NCBI RefSeq assembly: GCF_003293595.1
Contig: NZ_CP022162.1
Location: 2,142,327 to 2,206,326, forward strand
Direction of reading: 5' to 3'
DNA from: Microbacterium sp. PM5
GTDB lineage: Bacteria; Actinomycetota; Actinomycetes; Actinomycetales; Microbacteriaceae
DNA length: 64,000 bases
This document shows positions 25,778 to 34,735 of the stretch, in pieces (within the stretch, counting starts at the first letter, position 1; each line of letters starts with the position of its first letter). The position numbers and the translations under genes were made by a program. A model generated the notes under the pieces. The model had not been told where the DNA came from. It did not search any database and worked only from the letters and a program-made list of their open reading frames with translations.

Positions 25778-26652
25778 GCGAGGTCGCGATCCTCACCCCG
25801 GCCGAGCGCCGCCGCCGCGGCGTCGCGGTACCGCTGTTCGTCGTGCATGCGCTCGTTCTCGTCGGTCTCGCGGTCGCCGGACTCGGCCCTCTGCTGTGGC
25901 TCGTCGCCGCATCGCTCGGAGAGACGGGCGACGTGCTCGCCGACCCGCTCGGCGTGTTCGCCCGGATGACCGAGTGGCAGCACTACGTCGACGCCTTCCG
26001 TGGCGTCGACACGGCGCGTCTGCTCGGTAACACCCTCGTGCTCGCCGCAGGTTCCGCCGCTGTGACGGTGGTGGTCGCCCTGAGCGCCGGATACGTCATC
26101 GCGATCATGCGCCCCCGATGGGCTCCGATCTTCTCGGCCGCGGTGCTCGCCACCATCTTCCTCCCGGCGATCGTGTCGTTCGTTCCGCTCTACCTGACCG
26201 TCGTCGACCTGTTCGGGACCGGTGTCTCGCTGCAGAACACCTATTGGGCCGTGTGGCTGCCCGCGGCGGCCAACGCGTTCGCGGTGCTGCTGGTCACGGG
26301 CTTCCTGCGAGGCCTGCCGCGCGAGCTCATCGAGGCCGCGCAGATCGACGGGGCCGGTCCCCTCCGGATCATGTGGAGCGTGGTCCTGCCGCTTGCGCGC
26401 CCGATCCTCGGCGTCGTCGCCCTGCTCGCGGCGATCGGAGCCTGGAAGGACTATCTCTGGCCGTCGCTGGTGCTCACCGACCCGAAGCTGCGCCCGATCT
26501 CGGTGGCGCTGCCGATGCTCGAGCGGACGAACGAGTTGACGACGTTCTTCGCGATCCTCGTGGTCGCCGCTGTCGTGCCCATCGCACTCTTCCTCGTCTT
26601 CCAGCGGCCGCTTCTCGCGAATGCGGGATTCTCGGCCGGCATGAAGGACTGA
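25774..26652 (+). CDS. Sugar ABC transporter permease (MalG-type)
   Basis: A 292-residue permease with GTG start preceded by AGGAGG. Six membrane segments, EAA loop EAAQIDGAGPLRIMWSVVLPLARP and the short C-terminal tail QRPLLANAGFSAGMKD. It completes the second importer; again no ATPase gene is present. A secreted beta-helix protein gene follows after 51 bp and is probably co-transcribed. Confidence 0.88.
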   Translation: MSEVAILTPAERRRRGVAVPLFVVHALVLVGLAVAGLGPLLWLVAASLGETGDVLADPLGVFARMTEWQHYVDAFRGVDTARLLGNTLVLAAGSAAVTVVVALSAGYVIAIMRPRWAPIFSAAVLATIFLPAIVSFVPLYLTVVDLFGTGVSLQNTYWAVWLPAAANAFAVLLVTGFLRGLPRELIEAAQIDGAGPLRIMWSVVLPLARPILGVVALLAAIGAWKDYLWPSLVLTDPKLRPISVALPMLERTNELTTFFAILVVAAVVPIALFLVFQRPLLANAGFSAGMKD

Positions 26653-26703
26653 GGATCGCACTCCGTCCGCAACGGTGCGGACGGTGCACCTGAAGGAGAA
26701 CCC

Positions 26704-28791
26704 ATGAAACGACGGATCGTCCCCCTCCGTCTGCGCATCGCGAGCGCTCGCCCGCGGCCCCGGACGCTCGGCCGTCTCGCGCTCGCAGCGGCGATCGTCG
26801 CCGGCGGCCTGACGGCCGGCGCCGTGTCGGCCCCCGCCGCGATCGCGGCCGGAACGACCTATTACATCGACAGCGCGACCGGCAATGACGCCGCGGCGGG
26901 CACCAGCCCGGCGACGGCGTGGAAGTCCCTCGCCGCGGCCACGTCGCGCACGTTCGCGGCGGGAGACAGCATCCTGCTCGCACGCGGTGGTGCGTGGAGC
27001 GGTCAGCTCGCGCCCAAGGGCTCCGGTGCGTCGGGGGCGCCGATCACGATCTCGGCCTATGGCACCGGCGCGGCGCCGTCGATCTCGGGTGCACCGCTGG
27101 CGACCGGCGGCGCCGTCCAGCTCGAGAACCAGAGCTGGTGGACCATCGAGAATCTCGCCATCACGAACAACTCCGGCACCGACAACTTCGGCGCGACGAC
27201 GCCGGGCACCGCGCGCGCCGGCATCCAGGTGCGAAACTCCGCGGGCAACACGACCCTGCGGGGGATCGTCATCCGCGGCAACACCGTGAGCGACGTGAAC
27301 GGGTGCTTCGCATGCAGCGGCCTCGACGCCCATGACAACGGTGGCATCGTCGTCGACACGACCGCCATGGGTGCCAACTTCGACGGCGTGCTCATCGAGA
27401 ACAACCACGTCGAGAACGTCGGCCGCACGGGCATCGTCGTCTGGGACAACAGCTACTTCACGACCAGCCAGACGGTCGTCGTGCAGTCCGCACTCACGTC
27501 GAACGTGCGCGTTCGCGCCAACACCGTCATCGATCCCGACAGCGACGGCATCCTCGCCTTCGGAACCGACGGCGCCGTGCTGGAGAGCAACGTGGTGCGC
27601 GGTGCCGGTCAGCGCACCTTCGAGGGGTCGGACATGCCCGCATCCGCCGGCATCTGGCCCACCCGGGGCATGAACACGCTCGTGCAGTTCAACGAGGTGT
27701 CCGGCACGCGCCTCCACAAGACGGACGGCCAGGGCTTCGACGTCGACATGGGCAGCACGAACACGCGCGTTCAGTACAACTACTCTCACGACAACGAGGG
27801 CGGCTTCCTCCTGCTGATGGGCGGCTTCTCGAGCGATGTCGTCGTGCGCGACAATCTGTCGATCAACGACGCGTGGGGCGGTCAGAAGGGCGTCATCACG
27901 TTCTCGTGGGGTGTGCCGGCGCCGGTGCGCATCTACAACAACACCATCGTGATCCCCCCGGGTTCTCCGGCCAAGCCGATCTACTGCGACGGGGATGCCG
28001 GGGCGTGCGCGTCCTCGACGCCCGGCCAGTGGTGGTTCACGAACAACATCGTCGACAACCGCGGCACGGGGGAGTACACCTACCCGGGCCTGGGGACGAA
28101 CGCGGTCTTCTCGTCGAACCTCTTCTCGGGGAACCATCCAGTGAGTGAGCCGGCGGACGCGGCGAAGATCACCGCCGATCCCGGGTTCGTCGCTCCGGGG
28201 ACGACGGGTGACGGCATCGGCGTGGCGAACGCGTACAAGCTGACGGCTGGATCCCCGGCGATCTCCAGCGGCGCCGTACAGTCCGCCAACGGGCTGCGCG
28301 ACTTCTTCGGCAACGCGGTCTCGCCCACCGCGGCACCCTCACGCGGCTTCCATGAGGCCGCACCGCCGACGCCCGCCCCGGCGCTGTTCGATCCGGCGGC
28401 GGACTGGAGCATCAGCACCGCGCGATCGGCGAACATCGTCATCGACACGACGGGGCCGCTGTCGAACATGGCCGGCGACGCGGCGCGGTTCAAGCGCAGC
28501 AACAACGCCGCCGGCTGGATCCGGTGGGATGCGGCACCGGGCAAGGTCGTGACCCTCACGACCTTCCACTTCTCGCAGCCGCCGTCGGCGATCACGATCG
28601 TGGCACTGGACGCCTCGGGGGTCGAGACCGCCGTGCCGACGACGGCGACGGCCGCGGTCGCGACGACCAACGGATGGACCACGCGCACCATCACGAGCGG
28701 GGCGCTGCCGGCGGCGACCCGAGCCGTCGAGGTGCGCTTCGGGCCGGTCTCCGCCTGGGGCATCCAGGTCGGCGACGTCACGATCAATTGA
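26704..28791 (+). CDS. Secreted right-handed parallel beta-helix protein
   Basis: A 695-residue exported protein: basic start, hydrophobic signal segment with Ala-rich cleavage region (about 22-48), then TYYIDSATGNDAAAGTSPATAWKSL, the usual entry to beta-helix polysaccharide lyases and mannuronan-epimerase-like proteins. Repeating rungs follow (IENLAITNNSG, IVIRGNTVSDVNG, VLIENNHVENVG, VVRDNLSINDAW), and a C-terminal beta-sandwich-like domain of about 140 residues. It probably binds or cleaves an extracellular plant polysaccharide so that the ABC system can import the fragments. Catalytic residues cannot be assigned by eye. Confidence 0.8.
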   Translation: MKRRIVPLRLRIASARPRPRTLGRLALAAAIVAGGLTAGAVSAPAAIAAGTTYYIDSATGNDAAAGTSPATAWKSLAAATSRTFAAGDSILLARGGAWSGQLAPKGSGASGAPITISAYGTGAAPSISGAPLATGGAVQLENQSWWTIENLAITNNSGTDNFGATTPGTARAGIQVRNSAGNTTLRGIVIRGNTVSDVNGCFACSGLDAHDNGGIVVDTTAMGANFDGVLIENNHVENVGRTGIVVWDNSYFTTSQTVVVQSALTSNVRVRANTVIDPDSDGILAFGTDGAVLESNVVRGAGQRTFEGSDMPASAGIWPTRGMNTLVQFNEVSGTRLHKTDGQGFDVDMGSTNTRVQYNYSHDNEGGFLLLMGGFSSDVVVRDNLSINDAWGGQKGVITFSWGVPAPVRIYNNTIVIPPGSPAKPIYCDGDAGACASSTPGQWWFTNNIVDNRGTGEYTYPGLGTNAVFSSNLFSGNHPVSEPADAAKITADPGFVAPGTTGDGIGVANAYKLTAGSPAISSGAVQSANGLRDFFGNAVSPTAAPSRGFHEAAPPTPAPALFDPAADWSISTARSANIVIDTTGPLSNMAGDAARFKRSNNAAGWIRWDAAPGKVVTLTTFHFSQPPSAITIVALDASGVETAVPTTATAAVATTNGWTTRTITSGALPAATRAVEVRFGPVSAWGIQVGDVTIN

Positions 28792-28796
28792 TGACC

Positions 28797-28837
28797 CCTC
28801 GGCGGCGGTGGCGGACCCGAACCCGCCGCCGCCGAGG
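28797..28837 (+). terminator. Hairpin terminator
   Basis: Perfect 12-bp GC stem (28797-28808 with 28826-28837) right after the beta-helix gene and before the rhamnosidase gene; it may cause partial termination inside the operon. Confidence 0.5.
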
Positions 28838-28862
28838 CGACCACGCTCCACCGGAGGCGATG

Positions 28863-31106
28863 ATGATCGAGCACGCTCTGATGCTGCGCGCACCCCGCAG
28901 CGACGACCGCGTGGTCATCGATGGTGCGCCGCGATTCACCCGGATCATCGAGATTCCTGCGCGACACGGCCCCGTGGTCACCGCTCGGCTCGCCGTCACC
29001 GCGGAGGGTCTCGTGGAGCCCGCCATCGACGGCGTCGGTGTGGGCTGCGACGTGCTGAGCCCGGGATGGACCTCCTACCCGTGGCGGCTGCGGGTGGCCA
29101 CCCACGACGTGACGGCGATGATCGTCGCCGGTGCCCGTCACGAGCTGCAGCTCACCGCGGGCCGGGGATGGTACTGCGGCCGTCTGGGCTGGTGGGGTGC
29201 GGAGCGTCTCTACGGTGACGAGCCGGGTGTGGCGGCCGCGCTGGAGATCACCTTCGCGGACGGCTCGACGCTCGGCGTGGTCACGGACGCGACGTGGGAC
29301 GTCACCGCGTCGGCTGTCGTCCGTGACGATCTGTACGACGGGCAGACCATCGACCTCACCCGGGACGGCGGCCCCTCGCATCCCCCCGACACGGAACGGA
29401 TCGACGCGACGCGGCTCGTGCCGAGGCTCGGCCCGCCGATCGTGCGACACGAGCTCATCTCACCCGCGGAGATGTCGACCGACGGGCCCGACGCGGCGAT
29501 CGTCGACTTCGGTCAGAACCTCGTCGGGTGGACGCGACTGCGCGTGCAGGGCCCGCGCGGTCACGTCCTCCGCATCCGTCATGCCGAGGTGCTCGAACAC
29601 GGAACGCTCGCCACGAGACCGCTGCGTTCGGCCCGCGCCGAAGACATCGTGACGCTGAGCGGCGGCGAGGACGTCATCGAGCCGACGTTCACCTTCCACG
29701 GCTTCCGGTACGCCCGCATCGAAGGGTGGGATGCCGTCGAGGGGTCGGTCGAGGCGGTGGTCGTCGGCAGCGACCTCGAACGCACGGGACGCTTCTCCTG
29801 CGGTGATGCCCTCCTCGACAGGTTCCACCAGAACGTCGTGTGGAGCCTTCGCGGCAACACCGTCGGCCTCCCCACCGACTGTCCGCAGCGCGATGAACGC
29901 CTGGGATGGACCGGCGACATCGCGGTCTTCGCACCCACGGCCTGCTTCCTGTTCGACATGTCGGCCTTCCTGCGCGACTGGCTCGCCGATCTGCGGGCGG
30001 AGCAGCGGGCCGCACAGGGTCGCGTGCCGTACGTCGTACCGGATGTGCTGCGCAGCTGGACGGTCGATCCGGGTGCCGAGCCGGAGTCCGCGGCGATCTG
30101 GAGCGACGCCGCCGTGTGGGTGCCGTGGGCGATATGGGAGGCCTACGGCGATGTCGCCGTGCTGGAGGAGAGCTACGAGAGCATGTCCGCACACGTCGAG
30201 CGTGTGTGCGGACGGCTCTCCGCGCGCGGCGTGTGGGAGGGCGACTTCCAGTTCGGCGACTGGCTCGATCCGACGGCACCACCCGACGATCCGTTCGCCG
30301 CGGTCGCCGATCGCGATGTGATCGCCACCGCGGCTCTGTATCGGAGCATCGCCATCGTGGCGCAGACGGCGCGCGTTCTGGGGAGAGCGGAGGACGCCCG
30401 CGACGCCGAGCTGCGGGCCGATCGTCTGCGGCGCGACTTCGCACGGGTCTACGCCACGGCGAACGGGCGCCTGCACTCGGACGCCCCGGCCGTCTACGCC
30501 CTCGCGATCGTCTCCGGTGTGCTGACAGCGGATGCCGCGCGTGCAGCCGGCCGCCGCCTCGCCGAACTGGTTCGCGCCGCCGGTCACCGCGTCAACGCCG
30601 GCTTCGCGGGCGCGCCGTACCTCTGCGACGCGCTCACGCGCACCGGCCACCTCGACGACGCGCACGCGCTGATGCTCAACGTGAACCCGCCGTCCTGGCT
30701 CGCCCCCGTGGCGCAGGGCGCGACGACGATCTGGGAGCGGTGGGACTCGCTGCTGCCCGACGGCAGCGTGAACCCCGGGGAGATGACGAGCTTCAACCAC
30801 TACGCCCTCGGCGCGGTCGCCGACTGGATGCATCGCGTCATCGGCGGTCTCGTCCCGGCGGCGCCGGGGTGGGCTCGGGTGCGCATCGACCCCCGTCCGC
30901 CGCTGGGCCTCCCCTGGGCATCGACGAGCATCGACTCTCCGCACGGGCGCATCGCGCTCTCCTGGTGGCGAGACGGGGAGGGCGCTCTGCGCGCCGAGTA
31001 CGAGGCTCCGAACGGCGTCGAGGTCGACATCGCGCCGGCAATGGCCGGTCGGGTGAAACGCGTCGACGTCGTCACGCGGGCCGCGCCGCACCGCGTCGAC
31101 GGGTGA
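28863..31106 (+). CDS. GH78 alpha-L-rhamnosidase
   Basis: A 747-residue family 78 glycoside hydrolase. Family marks: GYxxR-type N-terminal sandwich, VDFGQNLVGWTRLRVQGP (about 213-230), the catalytic block DCPQRDERLGWTGD (general acid), GDWLDP, and AQGATTIWERWDS near the end of the (alpha/alpha)6 barrel. There is no signal peptide, so it removes L-rhamnose from imported oligosaccharides. ATG 28863 is preferred (GGAGG 5 nt upstream); an ATG one codon earlier is too close. No rhamnose isomerase or kinase lies in the window. Confidence 0.88.
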   Translation: MIEHALMLRAPRSDDRVVIDGAPRFTRIIEIPARHGPVVTARLAVTAEGLVEPAIDGVGVGCDVLSPGWTSYPWRLRVATHDVTAMIVAGARHELQLTAGRGWYCGRLGWWGAERLYGDEPGVAAALEITFADGSTLGVVTDATWDVTASAVVRDDLYDGQTIDLTRDGGPSHPPDTERIDATRLVPRLGPPIVRHELISPAEMSTDGPDAAIVDFGQNLVGWTRLRVQGPRGHVLRIRHAEVLEHGTLATRPLRSARAEDIVTLSGGEDVIEPTFTFHGFRYARIEGWDAVEGSVEAVVVGSDLERTGRFSCGDALLDRFHQNVVWSLRGNTVGLPTDCPQRDERLGWTGDIAVFAPTACFLFDMSAFLRDWLADLRAEQRAAQGRVPYVVPDVLRSWTVDPGAEPESAAIWSDAAVWVPWAIWEAYGDVAVLEESYESMSAHVERVCGRLSARGVWEGDFQFGDWLDPTAPPDDPFAAVADRDVIATAALYRSIAIVAQTARVLGRAEDARDAELRADRLRRDFARVYATANGRLHSDAPAVYALAIVSGVLTADAARAAGRRLAELVRAAGHRVNAGFAGAPYLCDALTRTGHLDDAHALMLNVNPPSWLAPVAQGATTIWERWDSLLPDGSVNPGEMTSFNHYALGAVADWMHRVIGGLVPAAPGWARVRIDPRPPLGLPWASTSIDSPHGRIALSWWRDGEGALRAEYEAPNGVEVDIAPAMAGRVKRVDVVTRAAPHRVDG

Positions 31107-31122
31107 GGCGGCCGCCGCGATC

Positions 31123-31809
31123 TCAGCCCGCGGCGGCCGACTCCACGATCGACAGTCCGCGCCCGCGCAGGCGCAGGCGGTCCTCGGACAGCGAAGCGAG
31201 CAGCCGGTCGCGCGTGCCGCGGGCGTGCGCGACGACGAGCGCCCGTGCGCGCTCGGCATCCCGGGCGGCGACCGCGGTCACGATCTCCCGGTGTTCGGCG
31301 GCCGCCTGGGCCCGGGAGGCGGCGCTGCGTACCTCGAGCCACCGCGTGCGGCTGAGGCGCAGAAGCGTGCCGGCGATCGCGTCGACCAGGAACGGGTTGC
31401 GCGACAGTCGTGCGAGGGCGACGTGGAAGTCGCTGCCGTCGCGCAGGACCGCGTCGGCATCGTCGTGCTCGCCGCCGGCGCGAGCGATCGCATCGAGGCT
31501 TTCGAGGTCCGCATCCTCGGCACGGTCCACGGCGAGCGCCACGACCGCGGTCTCGAGGGCCTCGCGGTACTCCATGAGCGCACGGATCTCGCTGAGGTCG
31601 ATCGGAGTGACCCGCCAGGTGCGGGCGTCGCGAAGCGTCAGGCCTTCGTTCTCGAGGCGCATGAGGGCGGCGCGGATGGGGGTGCGGGATGCGCCCAGCA
31701 TCGACTCGAGGCCCCGTTCACTCAGCCGCTCACCCGGCAACAGGTCGAGGGACAGGATGGCGGCGCGAAGGCGCTCGTACGGACCGCTCGTCTCGGGGGA
31801 GGTGGTCAT
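31123..31809 (-). CDS. GntR family regulator (FadR/FCD subfamily)
   Basis: A 228-residue regulator: helix-turn-helix LSERGLESMLGASRTPIRAALMRLENEGL and FCD domain (YREALETAVVALAVDRAEDADLES; FHVALARLSRNPFLVDAIAGTLLRLS). Of two adjacent ATG codons, 31809 has the better-spaced GAGGAG. It diverges from an MFS gene, and the space between contains two perfect 10-bp palindromes, so autoregulation and control of the transporter are likely. Confidence 0.87.
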   Translation of the reverse strand: MTTSPETSGPYERLRAAILSLDLLPGERLSERGLESMLGASRTPIRAALMRLENEGLTLRDARTWRVTPIDLSEIRALMEYREALETAVVALAVDRAEDADLESLDAIARAGGEHDDADAVLRDGSDFHVALARLSRNPFLVDAIAGTLLRLSRTRWLEVRSAASRAQAAAEHREIVTAVAARDAERARALVVAHARGTRDRLLASLSEDRLRLRGRGLSIVESAAAG

Positions 31810-31820
31810 CATCGCTCCTC

Positions 31821-31843
31821 TGGTGCACCAAAGTGGTATACCA
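31821..31843. promoter_or_regulatory. Paired GntR operators
   Basis: TGGTGCACCA (31821-31830) and TGGTATACCA (31834-31843) are perfect palindromes of the FadR-type GntR consensus, centres 13 bp apart, in the divergent intergenic space. Confidence 0.7.
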
Positions 31844-31869
31844 GAGTGTACCCGACGGAGGATCCGACG

Positions 31870-33075
31870 ATGCCGAGCACGAACACGACGACAGCCACGC
31901 CCACGCGGGCGTGGCTGATGCTGGCCCTGGGTGTGCTGGCGCAGGCCGCCGGCACCCTCCTGGTGTCGGCGCCGGCGTATCTGATCCCGCTCCTGCACAC
32001 CGAGCGCGCCATGCCGCTCGCGCAGGCCGGGCTTCTGGCATCGGCGCCCACCATCGGCATGGTGTGCACGCTCGTCGCGTGGGGGGTCCTCACCGACCGC
32101 TACGGCGAGCGGCAGATCATCGCCGGCGGACTCGTCCTCACCGCGGTGTTCTCGCTCGCTGCCGCCGCAGCGAGCGGCGACGGATATCTCGTTCTCGGCG
32201 TGCTCCTCGCCTTCGGTGGCGCCGCCTCGGCCAGCACGAACGCCGCCAGCGGCCGCGTCGTGATCGGCTGGTTCCCCGTGGAGCGCCGCGGACTCGCGAT
32301 GGGCATCCGCCAGATGTCCCAGCCGCTCGGTGTCGCCACCGCTGCGCTGATCGTTCCACCGCTGGCCGACGGCGGGCTCGCCGCGCCCTTCGTCGTGGTC
32401 GCCGTCGTGACGGCGGCGCTCGCCGTGCTCTGCGCGTGGGGCATCCGCAATCCTCCGCGACCTGCGCGCCGCGCGGGTGGAGCGGATGCCGCGGCCAACC
32501 CCTATCGCGCCGGCGCGTTCCTGGTCCGCATCCACGTGGCCTCGGCTCTGCTCGTCGTCCCGCAGTTCGCGCTCTCGATCTTCGGCCTGGTGTGGCTGGT
32601 GACGGCGATGGGGTGGAGTGCGGCGGCGGCCGGCGCGCTCGTGGCGGCGTCGCAGTTCGTGGGTGCGCTGGGCCGGATCGTCGTCGGCCACCTCAGCGAC
32701 CGCGTCGGCACGCGCGTCGGTGTGCTGCGGTGGGTGGCCGGCGCCGGTGTGGTGGCGATGGCGGCGCTCGCGGTCGCCGGCGCCGTGCACGCCGACGCGC
32801 TCGTCGGCGTGCTGTATCTCGTCGCGTCCACGATCGCGGTCGCCGACAACGGCCTCGCGTACACGTCGGTGGCCGAAGCGGCCGGACCCTTGTGGTCGGG
32901 TCGCGCCCTCGGCATCCAGAACACCGGGCAGTTCGTCGCGGCGTCGGCGGTCGGCCCGCTGGTCGGGTCGCTCGTCACCCTGGTCGGCTACCCCCTCGCC
33001 TTCGCGCTGGTCGGCGCGACGCCGCTCGCCGCGCTCGCGATCACTCCGCGCCGAGACCGCGGCATGCACGGTTAG
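31870..33075 (+). CDS. MFS transporter
   Basis: A 401-residue, twelve-segment major facilitator protein. The loop between segments 2 and 3 has the MFS signature VLTDRYGERQI, and the second half repeats it as GHLSDRVGTRVG. GMGIRQMSQPLG in segment 5 resembles CynX/NarK-like and organic-anion carriers. Ribosome site ACGGAGGA. Controlled by the divergent FCD-GntR, it probably carries a carboxylate; the substrate is unknown. The stop codon TAG is also the first half of the -10 box of the next gene. Confidence 0.85.
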   Translation: MPSTNTTTATPTRAWLMLALGVLAQAAGTLLVSAPAYLIPLLHTERAMPLAQAGLLASAPTIGMVCTLVAWGVLTDRYGERQIIAGGLVLTAVFSLAAAAASGDGYLVLGVLLAFGGAASASTNAASGRVVIGWFPVERRGLAMGIRQMSQPLGVATAALIVPPLADGGLAAPFVVVAVVTAALAVLCAWGIRNPPRPARRAGGADAAANPYRAGAFLVRIHVASALLVVPQFALSIFGLVWLVTAMGWSAAAAGALVAASQFVGALGRIVVGHLSDRVGTRVGVLRWVAGAGVVAMAALAVAGAVHADALVGVLYLVASTIAVADNGLAYTSVAEAAGPLWSGRALGIQNTGQFVAASAVGPLVGSLVTLVGYPLAFALVGATPLAALAITPRRDRGMHG

Positions 33076-33078
33076 CGT
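33073..33078 (+). promoter_or_regulatory. -10 element, leaderless start of SDR gene
   Basis: TAGCGT begins at the TAG stop of the MFS gene and ends 6 nt before the ATG at 33085, with no ribosome site. It would allow leaderless transcription independent of the MFS gene. Confidence 0.4.
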
Positions 33079-33084
33079 GGTGTC

Positions 33085-33831
33085 ATGAACGACCCGCATC
33101 GCTCCACCGTCGTCGTCTCCGGTGCCGGCACCGGTATCGGCCGTGCCGCCGCCCTCCGCCTCGCCGCATCCGGTCGCCACGTCACCCTCGTCGGCCGCCG
33201 GCGGGCACCGCTCGAGGAGGTCGCCGCCCACGATCCGTCGTCGTTCCTCGTCGTGGATGCCGATGTCAGCACCCCCGACGGCGCGCGCCGTGTGGCGGAT
33301 GCCGTGCGCGACGCGGGGCTGGGCTGTGTCGGTGTGGTCGCCTCCGCTGGCGGGAACGCCCCCGCGGCGTCCGACGACAGCCTCGAAGCCATCCGCGATC
33401 ATTGGCGTGCGGGATTCGACCTCAACGTGATGACCGCGGTCCTACTGGTCGAAGCGCTGCGACCCGCGCTGGAAGCCGACGGGGGACGCGTCGTGCTGCT
33501 GTCGTCGGTCTCGGCCCTGCGTGGCTCGCGGACCGGTTCGTACGGTGCGTCCAAGGCTGCCCTGCACGCGTGGATGTTCGATCTCGCTGCGCAGCTGGGC
33601 CGCTTCGGCGGCACCGCCAACGTCGTCGCACCGGGATTCGTGCCCGGGACCGAGTTCTGGGCGGGGGTCTCGGACGACGTCGTGCAGAACCGCATCGCGC
33701 AGACCCTCGTCGGCCGGGTGGGCACGGCCGAGGAGATCGGCGGGATCATCGCCTGGCTGCTCGGTCCGGATGCCGGGTGGGTGACCGGCCAGATCGTCTC
33801 GGCGAACGGCGGCATGGTGCTCGGACGCTGA
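33085..33831 (+). CDS. SDR family oxidoreductase
   Basis: A 248-residue short-chain dehydrogenase: SGAGTGIGRAA cofactor motif, SAGGNAP (a variant of NNAG), LLSSVSALRG, catalytic YGASKAALHAW, and a C-terminus ending GQIVSANGGMVLGR. GRRRAPLEE after strand 2 suggests NADP. Substrate unknown; it lies 9 bp after the MFS gene and probably works on the transported compound. Confidence 0.85.
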   Translation: MNDPHRSTVVVSGAGTGIGRAAALRLAASGRHVTLVGRRRAPLEEVAAHDPSSFLVVDADVSTPDGARRVADAVRDAGLGCVGVVASAGGNAPAASDDSLEAIRDHWRAGFDLNVMTAVLLVEALRPALEADGGRVVLLSSVSALRGSRTGSYGASKAALHAWMFDLAAQLGRFGGTANVVAPGFVPGTEFWAGVSDDVVQNRIAQTLVGRVGTAEEIGGIIAWLLGPDAGWVTGQIVSANGGMVLGR

Positions 33832-33876
33832 ACGCCGCCGGTCACTCGGCATCCGCCGACGCGCATCGGCGCGGGA

Positions 33877-34527
33877 TCAGTGCAGATCGTGGAGCCGTCG
33901 CAGCGTCTCCTCGGCGCCGCGACCGTCGCGCTCGGCGAGCTGGCGTCGCAGCGCGTCGAAGAGGTCGACGCGACCGGCCGCTGCCGTGAGGAACGGGTCC
34001 CAACCGCGCAGATTCCGCTCGATCGTCAGCGCCACCTCGCGAACGACGCCGATGAACACCGTGTTGTGGGTGGCGCGGGTCATGAGCTCGAACATCTGCG
34101 TACAGCGGGAGAACAGCGACGCGATGTCGCGGTGCGCCGCGCTGTCGACGACGGTGCCGGCCACCGCGACGATGCCGTCGAGCTCGTCGTCGGTGGCGTT
34201 GGCGAGCGCGAGACGGATCGCGTTGCCCATGAGGTAGGCGGTGAACACTCCGGTTTCGCGTCGCACGCGCTCGTCGGGCACGGACACGCGGGTGTAGCGT
34301 CCGACGGCGATCTCGACGAGGCCGAAACGCTCCAGGCGCTGCAGAGCCTCCCGCACGGGAGTGCGCGAAATGCCCAGCTGCGCCGCGATGTCGCCGTCGC
34401 GCAGACGTTCTCCGGGCGCGAGGGAGCCATCGACGATGGCCGCGCCGATGCGCGCGTAGACCTCGTCGCTCAGGCTTACGCCAGTGGTCAGATCGTCGTG
34501 ATCGATCGGTCGAAGAAAAGTAGACAT
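33877..34527 (-). CDS. GntR family regulator (FadR/FCD subfamily), paralogue
   Basis: A 216-residue regulator closely similar to that at 3801-4466: LSDEVYARIGAAIVDGSLAPG and the whole recognition helix region SRTPVREALQRLERFGLVEIAVGRYTRV are nearly identical, and the FCD domains align throughout (GNAIRLALANATDDELDGIV; IERNLRGWDPF). The two probably recognise similar operators, but I found no GATGTATG motif in front of this gene. It stands alone between the SDR and the cold shock gene, so its targets are unclear. Confidence 0.87.
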   Translation of the reverse strand: MSTFLRPIDHDDLTTGVSLSDEVYARIGAAIVDGSLAPGERLRDGDIAAQLGISRTPVREALQRLERFGLVEIAVGRYTRVSVPDERVRRETGVFTAYLMGNAIRLALANATDDELDGIVAVAGTVVDSAAHRDIASLFSRCTQMFELMTRATHNTVFIGVVREVALTIERNLRGWDPFLTAAAGRVDLFDALRRQLAERDGRGAEETLRRLHDLH

Positions 34528-34679
34528 CTTGCTGAGACGGTTCGGGTCATCTCAGTGACGAGTGTACGGCTGCCGGCCGCCGGCGGGCGAGCGTGTCGGG
34601 GTTGCCACCTTTGGCTGTGTTCTTGCAACGTTTGTGTCACCTTGTCTCATCTGATACTGCACGAGGCCATGCCGACCGT

Positions 34680-34685
34680 TAGCGT
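34680..34685 (+). promoter_or_regulatory. Possible -10 of cold shock gene
   Basis: TAGCGT followed by about 45 nt of untranslated leader before the cspA start (AAGG near 34726). Upstream, GATACT at 34653-34658 is a rival -10, which would give a longer leader of the kind seen in other cold shock genes. Confidence 0.35.
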
Positions 34686-34735
34686 GGAGCCCGTCGGCGC
34701 ACTCGCGTCGTCATCGCACGTCAGTAAGGCAGTTC

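Noticed and set aside
31813..33402. Long antisense extension of the GntR gene at 31123
   Set aside because: It overlaps the MFS and SDR genes in reverse and passes through the operator region; the GntR start with GAGGAG at 31809 fits far better.
33854..33871. Small 6-bp hairpin between the convergent SDR and GntR genes
   Set aside because: Too short and without a U-tract to call a terminator in such GC-rich DNA.
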